Source of the DNA: Candidatus Omnitrophota bacterium
Lineage (GTDB): Bacteria > Omnitrophota > Gorgyraeia > Duberdicusellales > 4484-171
Direction: 5' to 3'
DNA length: 64,000 nt
Assembly (NCBI GenBank): GCA_023227945.1
Contig: JALOCC010000005.1
Span: 1 to 64,000 of the forward strand
A program made the position numbers and the translations under genes. The notes below the pieces were generated by a model that was not told where the DNA came from, searched no databases, and was given only the letters and a program-made list of their open reading frames with translations. Positions within the stretch are counted from its first letter, which is position 1. The number at the start of each line of letters is the position of its first letter. Positions 1 through 8,401 of the stretch are shown here, piece by piece.

Positions 1-60
1 AGGAGAAAATAAAAACTAATGGCGAAAAATACGAATTCAAATTCAAAAACGGAGGTCAAT

Positions 61-1320
61 ATGGCAGATACTATTGATATTGCACAATTAAAGGATATGA
101 AGATTTCCGCTTTAAACAAGATAGCAAAAGAACTTGATATCAACGGTTTAAGCGGATTAAAAAAACAAGAACTTATTTTTAAAATACTCCAGGCAAAAGC
201 CGAAAAGGAAGGGCTAATGTTTGGTAGCGGAGTTTTGGAGGTTTTGCCGGAAGGTTTTGGTTTTTTGCGTTCGCCAAACTATAACTATCTTCCTTCGCCG
301 GATGATATTTATGTTTCGCCATCGCAGATAAGGAAGTTTTCGTTAAAAACCGGAGATACCGTAAGCGGGCAAATCAGGCCCCCAAAAGACAATGAAAAAT
401 ATTTTGCTCTGCTTAAAGTAGAAGCTGTTAACTTTGAAGACCCGGAAGGTTCCCGAAACAGGGTTCTTTTTGATAACCTTACTCCGGTATACCCAAGGGA
501 AAGATTTATCCTCGAAAGCACACCTGAAGAATGTTCCACCCGGATACTTGATTTGTTGTGCCCGATAGGCAAGGGCCAACGCGGCTTGATAGTTGCTCCT
601 CCTTACAGCGGTAAAACCGTGCTTTTGCAAAAAATAGCTAACGCAATAATGAAAAATTATCCCGATGTTATACTGATGGTGCTTCTTATAGATGAACGCC
701 CTGAAGAAGTAACCGAAATGAAGGCAATAGTTAAGGGCGAGGTTATAAGTTCTACTTTTGATGAGCCTGCTCAAAGGCACGTTCAGGTTGCGGAAATGGC
801 GATTGAAAAAGCCAAAAGGCTTACTGAGCACAAAAAAGACGTGGTTATACTTCTGGATAGCATTACGCGTTTAGCGCGTGCTTACAACCTGGTTGAGCCT
901 CATTCGGGAAGAATACTTTCTGGCGGTATAGATTCGAGTGCTTTGCATAAGCCGAAAAGATTCTTTGGAGCGGCGCGTGCGCTCGAAGAAGGCGGTTCCC
1001 TTACAATTATGGCAACCGCGCTTGTCGATACTGGTTCGCGTATGGACGATGTAATTTTTGAAGAGTTTAAGGGAACGGGCAATATGGAAATTTCCTTGGA
1101 CAGGAATATATTCCAGAGAAGAATATACCCATCCTTGGATATTAAGCGTTCAAATACACGAAGGGAAGAGCTTCTTATCCATCCGGATGAGCTACAGAGA
1201 ATCTGGATGTTAAGAAAAGCGCTTAACGAACTTAGCTCAATTGAGGCTTTAGAGCTTCTCATTGAAAAATTGACAAAAACCAAGAATAATGTAGAATTCT
1301 TACTTACTTTGAACAAATAG
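61..1320 (+). CDS. rho: Transcription termination factor Rho
   Basis: Hexameric RNA helicase that ends transcription at C-rich unstructured RNA. From the ATG at 61 it is 419 aa, the same length as E. coli Rho. An N-terminal Rho_N helical domain is followed by a cold-shock RNA-binding domain (EGFGFLR, near residue 65) and the RecA-like ATPase core. The P-loop APPYSGKT lies near residue 178, the Walker B strand is [16 protein letters not shown], and the Q-loop region reads STFDEP. The start at 61 has GGAGG five bases upstream. An in-frame ATG at 19 would add 14 residues, but its AGGAG lies 13 bases away. The P-loop has Tyr where most Rho proteins have Lys (PPKAGKT). The order rho-rpmE-prfA-prmC-murA is a familiar bacterial arrangement. 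Confidence 0.96.
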   Translation: MADTIDIAQLKDMKISALNKIAKELDINGLSGLKKQELIFKILQAKAEKEGLMFGSGVLEVLPEGFGFLRSPNYNYLPSPDDIYVSPSQIRKFSLKTGDTVSGQIRPPKDNEKYFALLKVEAVNFEDPEGSRNRVLFDNLTPVYPRERFILESTPEECSTRILDLLCPIGKGQRGLIVAPPYSGKTVLLQKIANAIMKNYPDVILMVLLIDERPEEVTEMKAIVKGEVISSTFDEPAQRHVQVAEMAIEKAKRLTEHKKDVVILLDSITRLARAYNLVEPHSGRILSGGIDSSALHKPKRFFGAARALEEGGSLTIMATALVDTGSRMDDVIFEEFKGTGNMEISLDRNIFQRRIYPSLDIKRSNTRREELLIHPDELQRIWMLRKALNELSSIEALELLIEKLTKTKNNVEFLLTLNK

Positions 1321-1331
1321 CAACGGTGGGG

Positions 1332-1396
1332 CCCCAGTGTCCCAGGCACCCAGCGTCCCAGTAAAAACTGGAGAGCTGGAGACTGGCGGCTGGAGC
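1332..1396. repeat. Iterated-word hairpin between rho and rpmE
   Basis: The gap is filled by variants of TCCCAG/CACCCAG on the left and ACTGGAG/GCTGGAG on the right, separated by a short A-rich loop, so the halves are imperfect reverse complements. It ends just before the Shine-Dalgarno of rpmE. It shares no sequence with the other gaps but has the same layout. Confidence 0.6.
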
Positions 1397-1420
1397 ACTC
1401 AACAAAGGAGGTATAAAAAA

Positions 1421-1630
1421 ATGAAGGAAAAAGGTCATCCAAAATATGAATTAGCTACAATTATGTGTGCTTGTGGACATGTGCTGCATACACGTTCAAC
1501 CAGAAAGACCCTTAATGTGGATATCTGCTCAAACTGCCACCCTTTTTTTACGGGTAAACAAAAATTTGTTGACTCCGAAGGTAGAGTAGATAAGTTCATT
1601 AAGAAATACGCCAAAAAGGCCAAAAGCTGA
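1421..1630 (+). CDS. rpmE: 50S ribosomal protein L31 (zinc-binding form)
   Basis: A 69-aa ribosomal protein of the large subunit. The start [10 protein letters not shown] matches the family, and four cysteines at residues 16, 18, 36 and 39 (CxC and CxxC) form the zinc site of the C+ type. CHPFFTGKQ is the family signature. The start at 1421 is fixed by AAGGAGG at 1405-1411, nine bases upstream. A longer reading frame from 1337 runs back through the repeat-filled gap and adds residues with no family match, so it was not used. Confidence 0.95.
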   Translation: MKEKGHPKYELATIMCACGHVLHTRSTRKTLNVDICSNCHPFFTGKQKFVDSEGRVDKFIKKYAKKAKS

Positions 1631-1643
1631 AAGTTACAGGCTA

Positions 1644-1733
1644 ATAGATGCTAGATACTCGATACCAGATGCTCGTAAAAATCACGACAACGAGTATCAA
1701 GTATCGAGCATCAAGGATCTAGCATCAAATATC
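1644..1733. repeat. Iterated-word hairpin between rpmE and prfA
   Basis: The left arm repeats TAGATGCTAGATACTCGATA-like words and the right arm repeats their complements (CGAGTATCAAGTATCGAGCATC and similar), with a loop of about 15 bases near 1677-1689. Both arms consist of near-tandem copies of a 7-11-nt unit, so the whole gap can fold into one long imperfect stem. Confidence 0.7.
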
Positions 1734-1762
1734 CACTCCCGATTTTTATTTAATTTTGAGAT

Positions 1763-2833
1763 ATGCTTAATCTTGATAAATTAAAACAAGAACATCAAAA
1801 GATATCTTCAGAGCTTTCACTGCCGGAAACCGTCAAAGACAGGGAGCGGTACCAGCAGCTTGCAAGGAGATTTTCTTTTCTTGAAAAAATACTTAACCTG
1901 GAAAAATTACGTAATGATTGCCTAAAAGAGAAAGAGCACCTCTCGCAAATTATCTCTAATACTAAAGAGGAAGAAGAGATAAGGAAAATGGCTAAAGAAG
2001 AATCAGTTGCCTTAGAAGGAAAAATAAAATCCTTGCAAGATGAAATAGAAAATAAACTTTTTGAAAGCCAGGAACCGCAAAGGGATATTATCATAGAAAT
2101 AAGGGCTGCCGCAGGCGGAGAAGAGTCAGCCTTATTTGTTGCAGACCTTTTAAAAATGTATTCCAAATATATTGAGAAAAACGGCTGGAAATTCGAAATG
2201 CTCAATTTAAGCCCTACAGATATAGGTGGATTTAAAGAAATAATTTTTTCAGTTTCCGGAGAAGGTGCATACTCTCATCTTAAGTTCGAAAGCGGAGTGC
2301 ACAGGGTGCAGCGCGTGCCTAATACAGAAGCAAGCGGCAGAATTCATACTTCAACCGTGACAGTTGCGGTGTTGATTGAGCCGAAAGAAATTGAAATCAA
2401 TTTAAAGCCGGAGGATTTGGAAATCATAACTTGCCGCGCTTCAGGTGCTGGCGGGCAGCATGTCAATAAAACTGATTCGGCAGTGCGCATCACTCATCTA
2501 CCGACGGGGCTTATGGCCGCCTGCCAGGACGAGCGTTCCCAGGGTAAAAATAAACAAAAAGCAATGCGAGTGCTTAAGGCCCGCATTTTAGAAAAAATGG
2601 AAAAAGACGCATCCAGCAAAGCTAAAACAGCAAAGCGCCTTTTGATAGGAACAGGCGAACGCAGCGAAAAAATACGCACCTATAACTTTTCGGAGCGCCG
2701 CGTTACCGACCACAGGGTAAATTTTACTATTTATCAGCTGGATAAAGTCCTTGAAGGTGAATTGGACGAAGTAATTAATAAACTTATTCAGGAAGAAAGA
2801 AAGAAGTTATACGAATTAAAAGGCCTGGTTTAA
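1763..2833 (+). CDS. prfA: Peptide chain release factor 1
   Basis: Class I release factor reading UAA and UAG. It is 356 aa, normal for RF1. The PxT tripeptide of stop-codon recognition is PNT at residues 186-188 inside HRVQRVPNTEASGRIHTS. The peptidyl-hydrolysis GGQ lies near residue 231 (GAGGQHVNKTDSAVR). The C-terminal NFSERRVTDHR block is also typical. PxT rather than SPF separates it from RF2. The next gene, prmC, methylates the GGQ glutamine, and the pair is commonly adjacent. No strong Shine-Dalgarno precedes the ATG. Confidence 0.96.
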   Translation: MLNLDKLKQEHQKISSELSLPETVKDRERYQQLARRFSFLEKILNLEKLRNDCLKEKEHLSQIISNTKEEEEIRKMAKEESVALEGKIKSLQDEIENKLFESQEPQRDIIIEIRAAAGGEESALFVADLLKMYSKYIEKNGWKFEMLNLSPTDIGGFKEIIFSVSGEGAYSHLKFESGVHRVQRVPNTEASGRIHTSTVTVAVLIEPKEIEINLKPEDLEIITCRASGAGGQHVNKTDSAVRITHLPTGLMAACQDERSQGKNKQKAMRVLKARILEKMEKDASSKAKTAKRLLIGTGERSEKIRTYNFSERRVTDHRVNFTIYQLDKVLEGELDEVINKLIQEERKKLYELKGLV

Positions 2834-2847
2834 AGATTAATGCATTA

Positions 2848-3768
2848 ATGAATCATATGAAATTAAATGAGTGGATTAACAAAAGCGAAAATATTTTTAC
2901 GCATAGCGATTTACAATTTCTTTTAAGGCAATTTTTCTGCGACAAAGATATATTTCTGAAACAAAAAAGCATTTCTCTGGATGCAGGCAGGCTCGCATTT
3001 TTTTCGAAGATAAAAAAGGAATATAAAAAGGGAGTGCCGTTAGCCTATCTTTTAGGTAAAGAGGAATTCTTTGGCTTGGAATTTAATGTTAACCCGGATG
3101 TTTTAATACCGCGCCAGGACACGGAAGTTGTAACCGAGAAAGCCATAGAAGTAATCAGAAATCATAATTTAATCCCCTTACGGGGACGTCGCCCCACAGG
3201 GTTTGACAAGAAAGGATTCACGGGTACGCCTGCCTTTGGCAGTCAGGCTCGTTGGGCTCCAGCCGAGATGCTGGATTTATGCTGTGGTTCGGCAAATATA
3301 GCGATAACCATTAAGAAATTTTTTAGAGATAAGATAAAAATTTGGGCTTCGGATATAAGCACAGATGCCATAACCGTTGCTAAGAGTAATGTCAGGCGCC
3401 ACAAAGTAAAGATAAACTTACGCAAAGGAAACCTTTTCAGCGCTTTTTGCGGCAAGAAATTCGATATCATAGTTTCTAACCCGCCATATATAGGTAAGCC
3501 GGAAATAAAAGGCAGTTTAAAGTATGAACCGAGGATTGCCTTAGAAGCCGGCAATGACGGAATGTATTTTATAGAAAAAATAATAAAAAATGCGCATTCA
3601 TACTTAAAAGAAAGAGGATTTCTGGTAATTGAAGCAGGCTACAAACATAAAAAGCCCATTAACAGCATTCTTGAAAAAACAGGCAAATATGAGATTATAG
3701 AATGGATTAAAGATTATGGGGGTAATTTTAGAGGAGTAGTTTTACAACACGCAGATGATCACGGATAG
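2848..3768 (+). CDS. prmC: Release factor glutamine methyltransferase (PrmC/HemK), with in-frame insertion
   Basis: SAM-dependent methyltransferase that N5-methylates the GGQ glutamine of release factors. The N-terminal helical domain is followed by LIPRQDTEVV and the SAM-binding strand LDLCCGSANIAI. The catalytic NPPY lies at residues 211-214. Between IEVIRNH and the SAM strand about 33 extra residues (roughly 108-140, rich in Arg, Pro and Gly) are encoded by a GC-rich, partly palindromic stretch at 3171-3267. Family members normally have only a short linker there. The last residues HADDHG and the TAG stop are encoded by the start of the next intergenic repeat. A second ATG at 2857 is an alternative start; neither has a clear ribosome site. 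Confidence 0.9.
   Translation: MNHMKLNEWINKSENIFTHSDLQFLLRQFFCDKDIFLKQKSISLDAGRLAFFSKIKKEYKKGVPLAYLLGKEEFFGLEFNVNPDVLIPRQDTEVVTEKAIEVIRNHNLIPLRGRRPTGFDKKGFTGTPAFGSQARWAPAEMLDLCCGSANIAITIKKFFRDKIKIWASDISTDAITVAKSNVRRHKVKINLRKGNLFSAFCGKKFDIIVSNPPYIGKPEIKGSLKYEPRIALEAGNDGMYFIEKIIKNAHSYLKERGFLVIEAGYKHKKPINSILEKTGKYEIIEWIKDYGGNFRGVVLQHADDHG
3171..3267 (+). repeat. Probable palindromic element inserted in frame in prmC
   Basis: The stretch contains nested small palindromes (CCCCTTACGGGG, GGGGACGTCGCCCC) and a second stem-like part (GCCTGCCTTTGGCAGTCAGGC). It is GC-richer than the gene around it and is absent from the usual PrmC protein. It keeps the reading frame open. I saw no second copy in the window. 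Confidence 0.5.
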
Positions 3769-3876
3769 GAAATCGCAGATGATCACAGATAAATTCATCT
3801 GCGATCATCCGTTTCCCCGCCACCTTGATATTTTTATTTAGGCGGGTCTGTGCTAATCTGTGCGGAGCGAAGCGAC
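3748..3876. repeat. CACAGAT-word hairpin with nested CCGCC stem between prmC and murA
   Basis: The left arm iterates GCAGATGATCACGGAT, GCAGATGATCACAGAT; the right arm carries ATCTGCGATCATCCG and later TCTGTGCTAATCTGTG. A separate 31-bp stem-loop, CCCGCC...GGCGGG with the loop ACCTTGATATTTTTATTTA, sits inside the right arm at 3816-3846. The tail GGAGCGAAGCGAC directly precedes the murA ATG and supplies its GGAG ribosome site. Confidence 0.75.
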
Positions 3877-5139
3877 ATGGATAAGTTCACCATACACAAA
3901 TCAACTCTTTCCGGGGAAGTATCAGTAAGCGGCTCTAAGAATGCTGCGCTTCCTGTAATAGCTGCAACTATTCTTACTGACGAAGATTGTATCCTTCATA
4001 ATGTTCCTAACCTCATGGATATAAGGACAATGGCAAAAATTCTTGAGGGGCTTGGCAAGCAAATTACATACGATAACGGCACCATGGTTATAAAAGCAAC
4101 CAAAAAATGCGGCTATGTTGCTCCTTACAGGTTAGTTAGAACTATGCGTGCTTCGTTTTGCTGTCTGGGGCCGCTACTTACGCGCCGAAAAAAAGCAAAG
4201 GTTTCACTTCCCGGGGGCTGTGTTATAGGCGTGCGTCCGGTTGATTTGCATATAAAAGGTTTAAAACTCCTCGGCGCAGATATTAAAATAGAAAAAGGAT
4301 ATTGTATCGCCGATGGGAAAAATATGCGGGGTAATCACTTGTACCTTGGAGGACAATTTGGCTCCTCAGTCCTTGCCACAGATAACATTATGATGGCTGC
4401 AACGCTAATTGACGGAGAAACAATTATTGAATACGCGGCTTGTGAGCCGGAAGTAGAAAGTTTAGGGCTATTTCTTAAAAAAATGGGCGCTGACATAACC
4501 GGGGAAGGCACGCCTCTAATAAGAGTAAGAGGCGTAAAGAAGCTTGGGGGGTGTGAATTTGATATCATCCCTGACAGAATAGAGGCAGGAACGTTTCTGG
4601 CCGCAAGTTTAGCTACCAATTCGCCCCTTGTGATTAAAGGAGCAAATCCGTTTCATCTTACTTCAGCTATAGAAATTGTAAAGGAAATGGGCGCAGAAGT
4701 GCAAATTGATAATGCGCGTTCAATAAAAGTAGTGCCCAAGGGTAGCCTCCGTCCGGTTAATATTACAACTCTTCCTTATCCGGGTTTTCCTACGGATTTA
4801 CAGGCGCAATTTATGATATGCCTTTGTTTTGCAAAAGGAATTTCTTTGATTACGGAAAAGATTTATCCGGACAGGTTTATGCATGTAGCCGAGCTTAACC
4901 GTATGGGCGCCGGCATTCAAAGAAATGGGCCTTACGCAATAATAGAAGGAAAAGAAAAGCTTTTCGGCGCTGAGGTAATGGCTTCTGACCTAAGGGCTTC
5001 AGCTGCTTTGATTATTGCGGGCTTGAGCGCGGAAGATAAGACAGAAGTTTTTAGGGTATACCACATTGACCGTGGATACGAGCATATCGAAGAGAAACTA
5101 CGCAAATTGGGAGCAAAGATAAAGAGAGAGAGGCAATAA
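3877..5139 (+). CDS. murA: UDP-N-acetylglucosamine 1-carboxyvinyltransferase
   Basis: First committed step of peptidoglycan synthesis: transfers enolpyruvate from PEP to UDP-GlcNAc in the cytoplasm. It is 420 aa, as usual. The N-terminal SGSKNAALP motif is present, and the catalytic cysteine that reacts with PEP and fosfomycin is Cys115 in GGCVIGVRPVDLH, at the E. coli position. The ATG at 3877 (MDKFTIHKS) fits family N-termini, with GGAG nine bases upstream contributed by the repeat. A GTG at 3850 lies inside the repeat and was rejected. Confidence 0.96.
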   Translation: MDKFTIHKSTLSGEVSVSGSKNAALPVIAATILTDEDCILHNVPNLMDIRTMAKILEGLGKQITYDNGTMVIKATKKCGYVAPYRLVRTMRASFCCLGPLLTRRKKAKVSLPGGCVIGVRPVDLHIKGLKLLGADIKIEKGYCIADGKNMRGNHLYLGGQFGSSVLATDNIMMAATLIDGETIIEYAACEPEVESLGLFLKKMGADITGEGTPLIRVRGVKKLGGCEFDIIPDRIEAGTFLAASLATNSPLVIKGANPFHLTSAIEIVKEMGAEVQIDNARSIKVVPKGSLRPVNITTLPYPGFPTDLQAQFMICLCFAKGISLITEKIYPDRFMHVAELNRMGAGIQRNGPYAIIEGKEKLFGAEVMASDLRASAALIIAGLSAEDKTEVFRVYHIDRGYEHIEEKLRKLGAKIKRERQ

Positions 5140-5140
5140 A

Positions 5141-5254
5141 TATGTAACGCGTCACACGTAACCTCGCCACCACATAAAAACATTTAGGCGAGTCCACTGG
5201 GGTGGAGGTAACAAGTTTCTAAAACGTGTTACGTGCTACTTGATGCGTGATACC
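5141..5254. repeat. Iterated-word hairpin with nested CGCC stem between murA and trpG
   Basis: The left arm reads TATGTAACGCGTCACACGTAAC and the right arm GTGTTACGTGCTACTTGATGCGTGATACC, imperfect complements. Nested inside is CTCGCC...GGCGAG (5163-5192) with the loop ACCACATAAAAACATTTA, clearly related to the nested stem at 3816-3846. A second inner pair, GCCACC/GGTGGAGG, follows. Confidence 0.65.
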
Positions 5255-5264
5255 ATTTAAAATT

Positions 5265-5828
5265 ATGGTTCTAGTAATCGATAACTACGACTCATTCACC
5301 TATAATCTTGTCCAGTATATTGAAGAACTGGGTGCGCGTGTTGTCGTTTACAGGAATGATAAAATCAGTCTGGATAAGTTAAAGAAAATAAAAATAGATA
5401 GAATTGTTATTTCTCCTGGCCCGGGTACCCCTAAAGACAGCGGCATAAGTTGTGACGTGATCAAGGAATTTTATACTAAGTTTCCGGTTTTAGGAGTATG
5501 TTTAGGCCATCAATGTATAGGTTATGTTTTTGGTGGCAAGATTAAGCGTGCCCCTTATATAATGCATGGGAAAACTTCTCTTATTTATCATAACAAAAGA
5601 GGCATATTCAAGGGGATTAAAAATCCTTTTTCTGCAACAAGATATCATTCCCTTATAATTGATAAAAAAACATTACCCGACAATTTGACGATAACTGCCC
5701 GCACGAAAGACGCAACAATAATGGCAGTGCAGGATAAAAAATACCCCTTGTTTGGAGTGCAGTTTCATCCTGAATCAATACTTACGGGAGAGGGTAAGAA
5801 GATATTGAAAAATTTTTTAAAGATATAA
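5265..5828 (+). CDS. trpG: Anthranilate/aminodeoxychorismate synthase glutamine amidotransferase subunit
   Basis: Type 1 glutamine amidotransferase that releases ammonia for anthranilate synthase. It is 187 aa from MVLVIDNYDSFTYN. The nucleophile is Cys79 in GVCLGHQ and the rest of the triad is His168/Glu170 in FHPES; SPGPGTP is also present. It starts a trpGDCFBA series, but trpE is not in the window, so its synthase partner must be elsewhere. It could instead or also serve PabB. A GTG at 5247 in the repeat would add six residues; the ATG was preferred on family N-terminus. No clear ribosome site. Confidence 0.93.
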   Translation: MVLVIDNYDSFTYNLVQYIEELGARVVVYRNDKISLDKLKKIKIDRIVISPGPGTPKDSGISCDVIKEFYTKFPVLGVCLGHQCIGYVFGGKIKRAPYIMHGKTSLIYHNKRGIFKGIKNPFSATRYHSLIIDKKTLPDNLTITARTKDATIMAVQDKKYPLFGVQFHPESILTGEGKKILKNFLKI

Positions 5829-5831
5829 CCA

Positions 5832-6875
5832 ATGATAAAAGAAGCAATAAATAAACTTACACAAGCTGAAAGCCTTTCTTTTGAAGAGACAAAAGAAGTT
5901 TTCGAAGATATATTTGCACACAAGATAACACCTTCACAGGTAGCAGCTTTTCTTATCGCGTTGAAAATGAAAGGCGAATCCGAAGATGAAATTTTCGCAG
6001 CTGCAAGTGTCATCAGGCATTTGAGCAGAAAAGTTTCGGTAAAGAGTAATTTTGTCGGCATTGAACTTGAAGATGAGCAGATTTTGGATACTTGCGGAAC
6101 CGGCGGAAGCGGGCTTAACAAGTTTAATATTTCAACTGCGGTCAGTTTCGTTGTGGCAGCAGCAGGAGTTAAAGTTGCAAAACACGGTAACCGCGCAATG
6201 ACATCTCACTGTGGTAGCGCTGACGCCTTAGAGGCTCTAGGCATAAAAATTGACGTTGCCCCGGATATTATGGTTGAATCCATAAAAAAAACCGGCATAG
6301 GATTTTTGTATGCCCCGTTATATCACCCTGTTTTAGCTGAAGTTGCAGCGATAAGAAAAGAAATAGGCGTGCGGACTATATTTAATATTTTGGGCCCGCT
6401 TTGTAACCCTGCATTTGCCACGCACCAGGTTTTAGGGGTTTACAGAAAAGATTTAGTTAAAACTATCGCTGTTGTTTTAAAAAAATTGGGCGTAAAAAAA
6501 GCTTTTGTCATTTACGGAAAAGATTTAAGAGATGAGGTTTCTTTAAGCGGAGAAACAGTTGCAGTTTTATTGAATAACCAGAAAATAAAAAATTTTTCCT
6601 TAAAGCCGTCCGATTTTGGATTAAAAAAAGTAAATATAAAAGATATAAAAGTCACAAGCGCGCAGGAAAGCGCAAAATTAATAAATGAAGTACTGGCCGC
6701 AAAAGCCGGCCCCGCGCGTGACATTGTGCTTGCTAACGCGAGCTGCTGTTTTTATATACTTGGAAAAGCCAGCACTTTCAAGGAAGGTGTAAGACTAGCC
6801 GCTGGTATCATAGATTCAGGAAGCGCCCAAAAGAAACTATCGGAATTCAAGAATTTTATAAACTCCTATAGATAA
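5832..6875 (+). CDS. trpD: Anthranilate phosphoribosyltransferase
   Basis: Second step of tryptophan synthesis: transfers the phosphoribosyl group of PRPP to anthranilate. It is 347 aa, standard length. An N-terminal helical domain precedes the PRPP-binding loop DTCGTGGSG near residue 86, followed by the anthranilate-binding KHGNRAMTSHCGSADALEALG (usual form KHGNRA-SSxSGSAD). It starts three bases after trpG ends, implying translational coupling. It is a separate protein, not fused to TrpG. Confidence 0.95.
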   Translation: MIKEAINKLTQAESLSFEETKEVFEDIFAHKITPSQVAAFLIALKMKGESEDEIFAAASVIRHLSRKVSVKSNFVGIELEDEQILDTCGTGGSGLNKFNISTAVSFVVAAAGVKVAKHGNRAMTSHCGSADALEALGIKIDVAPDIMVESIKKTGIGFLYAPLYHPVLAEVAAIRKEIGVRTIFNILGPLCNPAFATHQVLGVYRKDLVKTIAVVLKKLGVKKAFVIYGKDLRDEVSLSGETVAVLLNNQKIKNFSLKPSDFGLKKVNIKDIKVTSAQESAKLINEVLAAKAGPARDIVLANASCCFYILGKASTFKEGVRLAAGIIDSGSAQKKLSEFKNFINSYR

Positions 6876-6878
6876 GAA

Positions 6879-7658
6879 ATGCATAACGTACTTTCATTAA
6901 TAGTAGAGGCAAAGAAAAAGAAAGTTGAGATTTTGAAAAAGAACCGGGATGAACTCCTTTCTTTTGTAAAAAAAGCCCCTAAAGTCATTTCTTTTAATGA
7001 GGCAATAAAAAGAGAAGGCAAAATTTCTTTTATTGCAGAAATAAAACAAGCTTCACCTTCGGCTGGGGTACTCAGGAAAGATTTTTCGCACGTAGAGATT
7101 GCAAAAATTTACCGCGACGCCAAGGTAAATGCCCTGTCCGTAGTTACTGAAAGCGAATTTTTTTTAGGAAAAATTAATTACATAGAAGATATCAAAAAAG
7201 AAATTGACCTTCCGGTTCTACGCAAAGACTTTATTATAGACGAAATACAAATTCTTGAATCCCGCGCAGTAGGAGCTGATGCAATTTTGCTGATAATGCG
7301 TATACTCGACGAAGAAAAGCTCGTACGGCTTTACAGTTTCAGCAAAGAATTAGGTATGGATGTTATAGTTGAGATACACACCGAAAAAGAATTGAAAAAG
7401 GTGCTGGCAACAAACGTAAATATAATCGGGATAAATAACAGGAATTTAAATACGCTAAAAGTTGATTTGAAAACAACACAAAAATTAATCCCTTTTATAC
7501 CGCAGACAATTACAAAGATGAGCGAAAGCGGCATAAATACGCTTAAGGATGTTTTGTTGATGAAAGGCTTAGGTGTTGATGCAATTTTAGTCGGCGAGAG
7601 CCTGATGAAGGCAGATGATATCGCAGAAAAAATAAAAGAATTACATATAGACGCGTAA
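6879..7658 (+). CDS. trpC: Indole-3-glycerol phosphate synthase
   Basis: A (beta/alpha)8 enzyme that closes the indole ring of CdRP. It is 259 aa. Family motifs are FIAEIKQASPSAG near residue 50, LPVLRKDFIIDE near residue 112, IGINNRNLNTLKVDL, and the phosphate-binding SESGI and VGESLM near the C-terminus. It follows trpD by three bases and is not fused to TrpF. A 110-base repeat-filled gap separates it from trpF. Confidence 0.95.
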   Translation: MHNVLSLIVEAKKKKVEILKKNRDELLSFVKKAPKVISFNEAIKREGKISFIAEIKQASPSAGVLRKDFSHVEIAKIYRDAKVNALSVVTESEFFLGKINYIEDIKKEIDLPVLRKDFIIDEIQILESRAVGADAILLIMRILDEEKLVRLYSFSKELGMDVIVEIHTEKELKKVLATNVNIIGINNRNLNTLKVDLKTTQKLIPFIPQTITKMSESGINTLKDVLLMKGLGVDAILVGESLMKADDIAEKIKELHIDA

Positions 7659-7660
7659 TG

Positions 7661-7767
7661 CACAGATAAGCGCAGATAAAAATCACAGATGACCACAGAT
7701 AAAAGCATCTGTGACTATCCGCTTCCAAATCTGTGATTATCTGTGTGAGCCGAACGAAGTGAGGCGG
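7661..7767. repeat. CACAGAT-word hairpin between trpC and trpF
   Basis: Same vocabulary as the gap before murA: CACAGATAAGCGCAGATA and CACAGATGACCACAGAT on the left, CATCTGTGACTATCCGC and AATCTGTGATTATCTGTG on the right. It has no nested CCGCC stem. The tail GAGCCGAACGAAGTGAGGCGG runs to the trpF ATG and provides its GAGG ribosome site, paralleling the GAGCGAAGCGAC tail before murA. Confidence 0.75.
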
Positions 7768-7768
7768 C

Positions 7769-8401
7769 ATGATTAAAGTAAAAATTTGTGGAATAACTAA
7801 CCTGGAAGATGCATTAGCTTGTTCAAACGAAGGCGCTGACGCTTTAGGCTTTATCTTTTCCAAGAAAAGCCCCCGCTATATAAACGAAAAAGAAGCAGCG
7901 AAAGTAATTTCCGGGCTTGACCCATACATAACAAAGGTAGGGGTATTCCTGGATGAAGAAAAAGAAAAAGTATTTGAAATAGCAAATATGCTTTCCTTGG
8001 ATATTTTGCAGTTTCATGGGAAGGAAATCCCTTCTTATTGTTCAGCTTTTGCGCCAAAATTTAAAATTGTAAAAGTATTTTTCCCTGAAGATGCCCCGTT
8101 TAAAGTAAAGGTTCCGCGTTACAAAATAGATGCGGCAATGTTTGATATAAAATATGAACAAAAATCCAAAGGCAAAAATACTTTAGATAAAAATATACTT
8201 AAAGAGATATCAGCGCTGATTAAAGAAGGAAGTAGAGTAATAATATCGGGCGGCCTAAATGTAAAAAATATTTCGCAGATTACCCGATTAAAACCATACG
8301 CAGTTGATGTTTCAAGCGGATTGGAGAAATTTGTCGGTAAAAAAGATATTGAGCTTGTAAGGGAATTCATAAAAAAGGTGAAAAATGCTTCTTCCAAATA
8401 A
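7769..8401 (+). CDS. trpF: Phosphoribosylanthranilate isomerase
   Basis: Amadori rearrangement of PRA to CdRP. It is 210 aa. The catalytic Cys lies in the N-terminal KICGIT and the catalytic Asp in AVDVSSGLE near residue 180; [17 protein letters not shown] is a further family signature. The ribosome site GAGG is part of the upstream repeat tail. Its last 17 bases overlap the start of trpB. Confidence 0.95.
   Translation: MIKVKICGITNLEDALACSNEGADALGFIFSKKSPRYINEKEAAKVISGLDPYITKVGVFLDEEKEKVFEIANMLSLDILQFHGKEIPSYCSAFAPKFKIVKVFFPEDAPFKVKVPRYKIDAAMFDIKYEQKSKGKNTLDKNILKEISALIKEGSRVIISGGLNVKNISQITRLKPYAVDVSSGLEKFVGKKDIELVREFIKKVKNASSK

Noticed and set aside
900..1442. 180-codon - strand frame opposite rho, and the many similar - strand frames
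   Set aside because: They lie opposite well-supported + strand genes, show no recognisable motifs, and follow the shadow pattern of coding DNA.
3748..3810. CRISPR-like direct repeats (GCAGATGATCAC units)
   Set aside because: Units are 7-17 nt, adjacent or overlapping, with no spacers of constant length and no cas genes; they are arms of a hairpin.
3850..3876. GTG start for murA giving nine extra residues
   Set aside because: The extra codons are repeat sequence; ATG 3877 has the family N-terminus and a GGAG at good distance.
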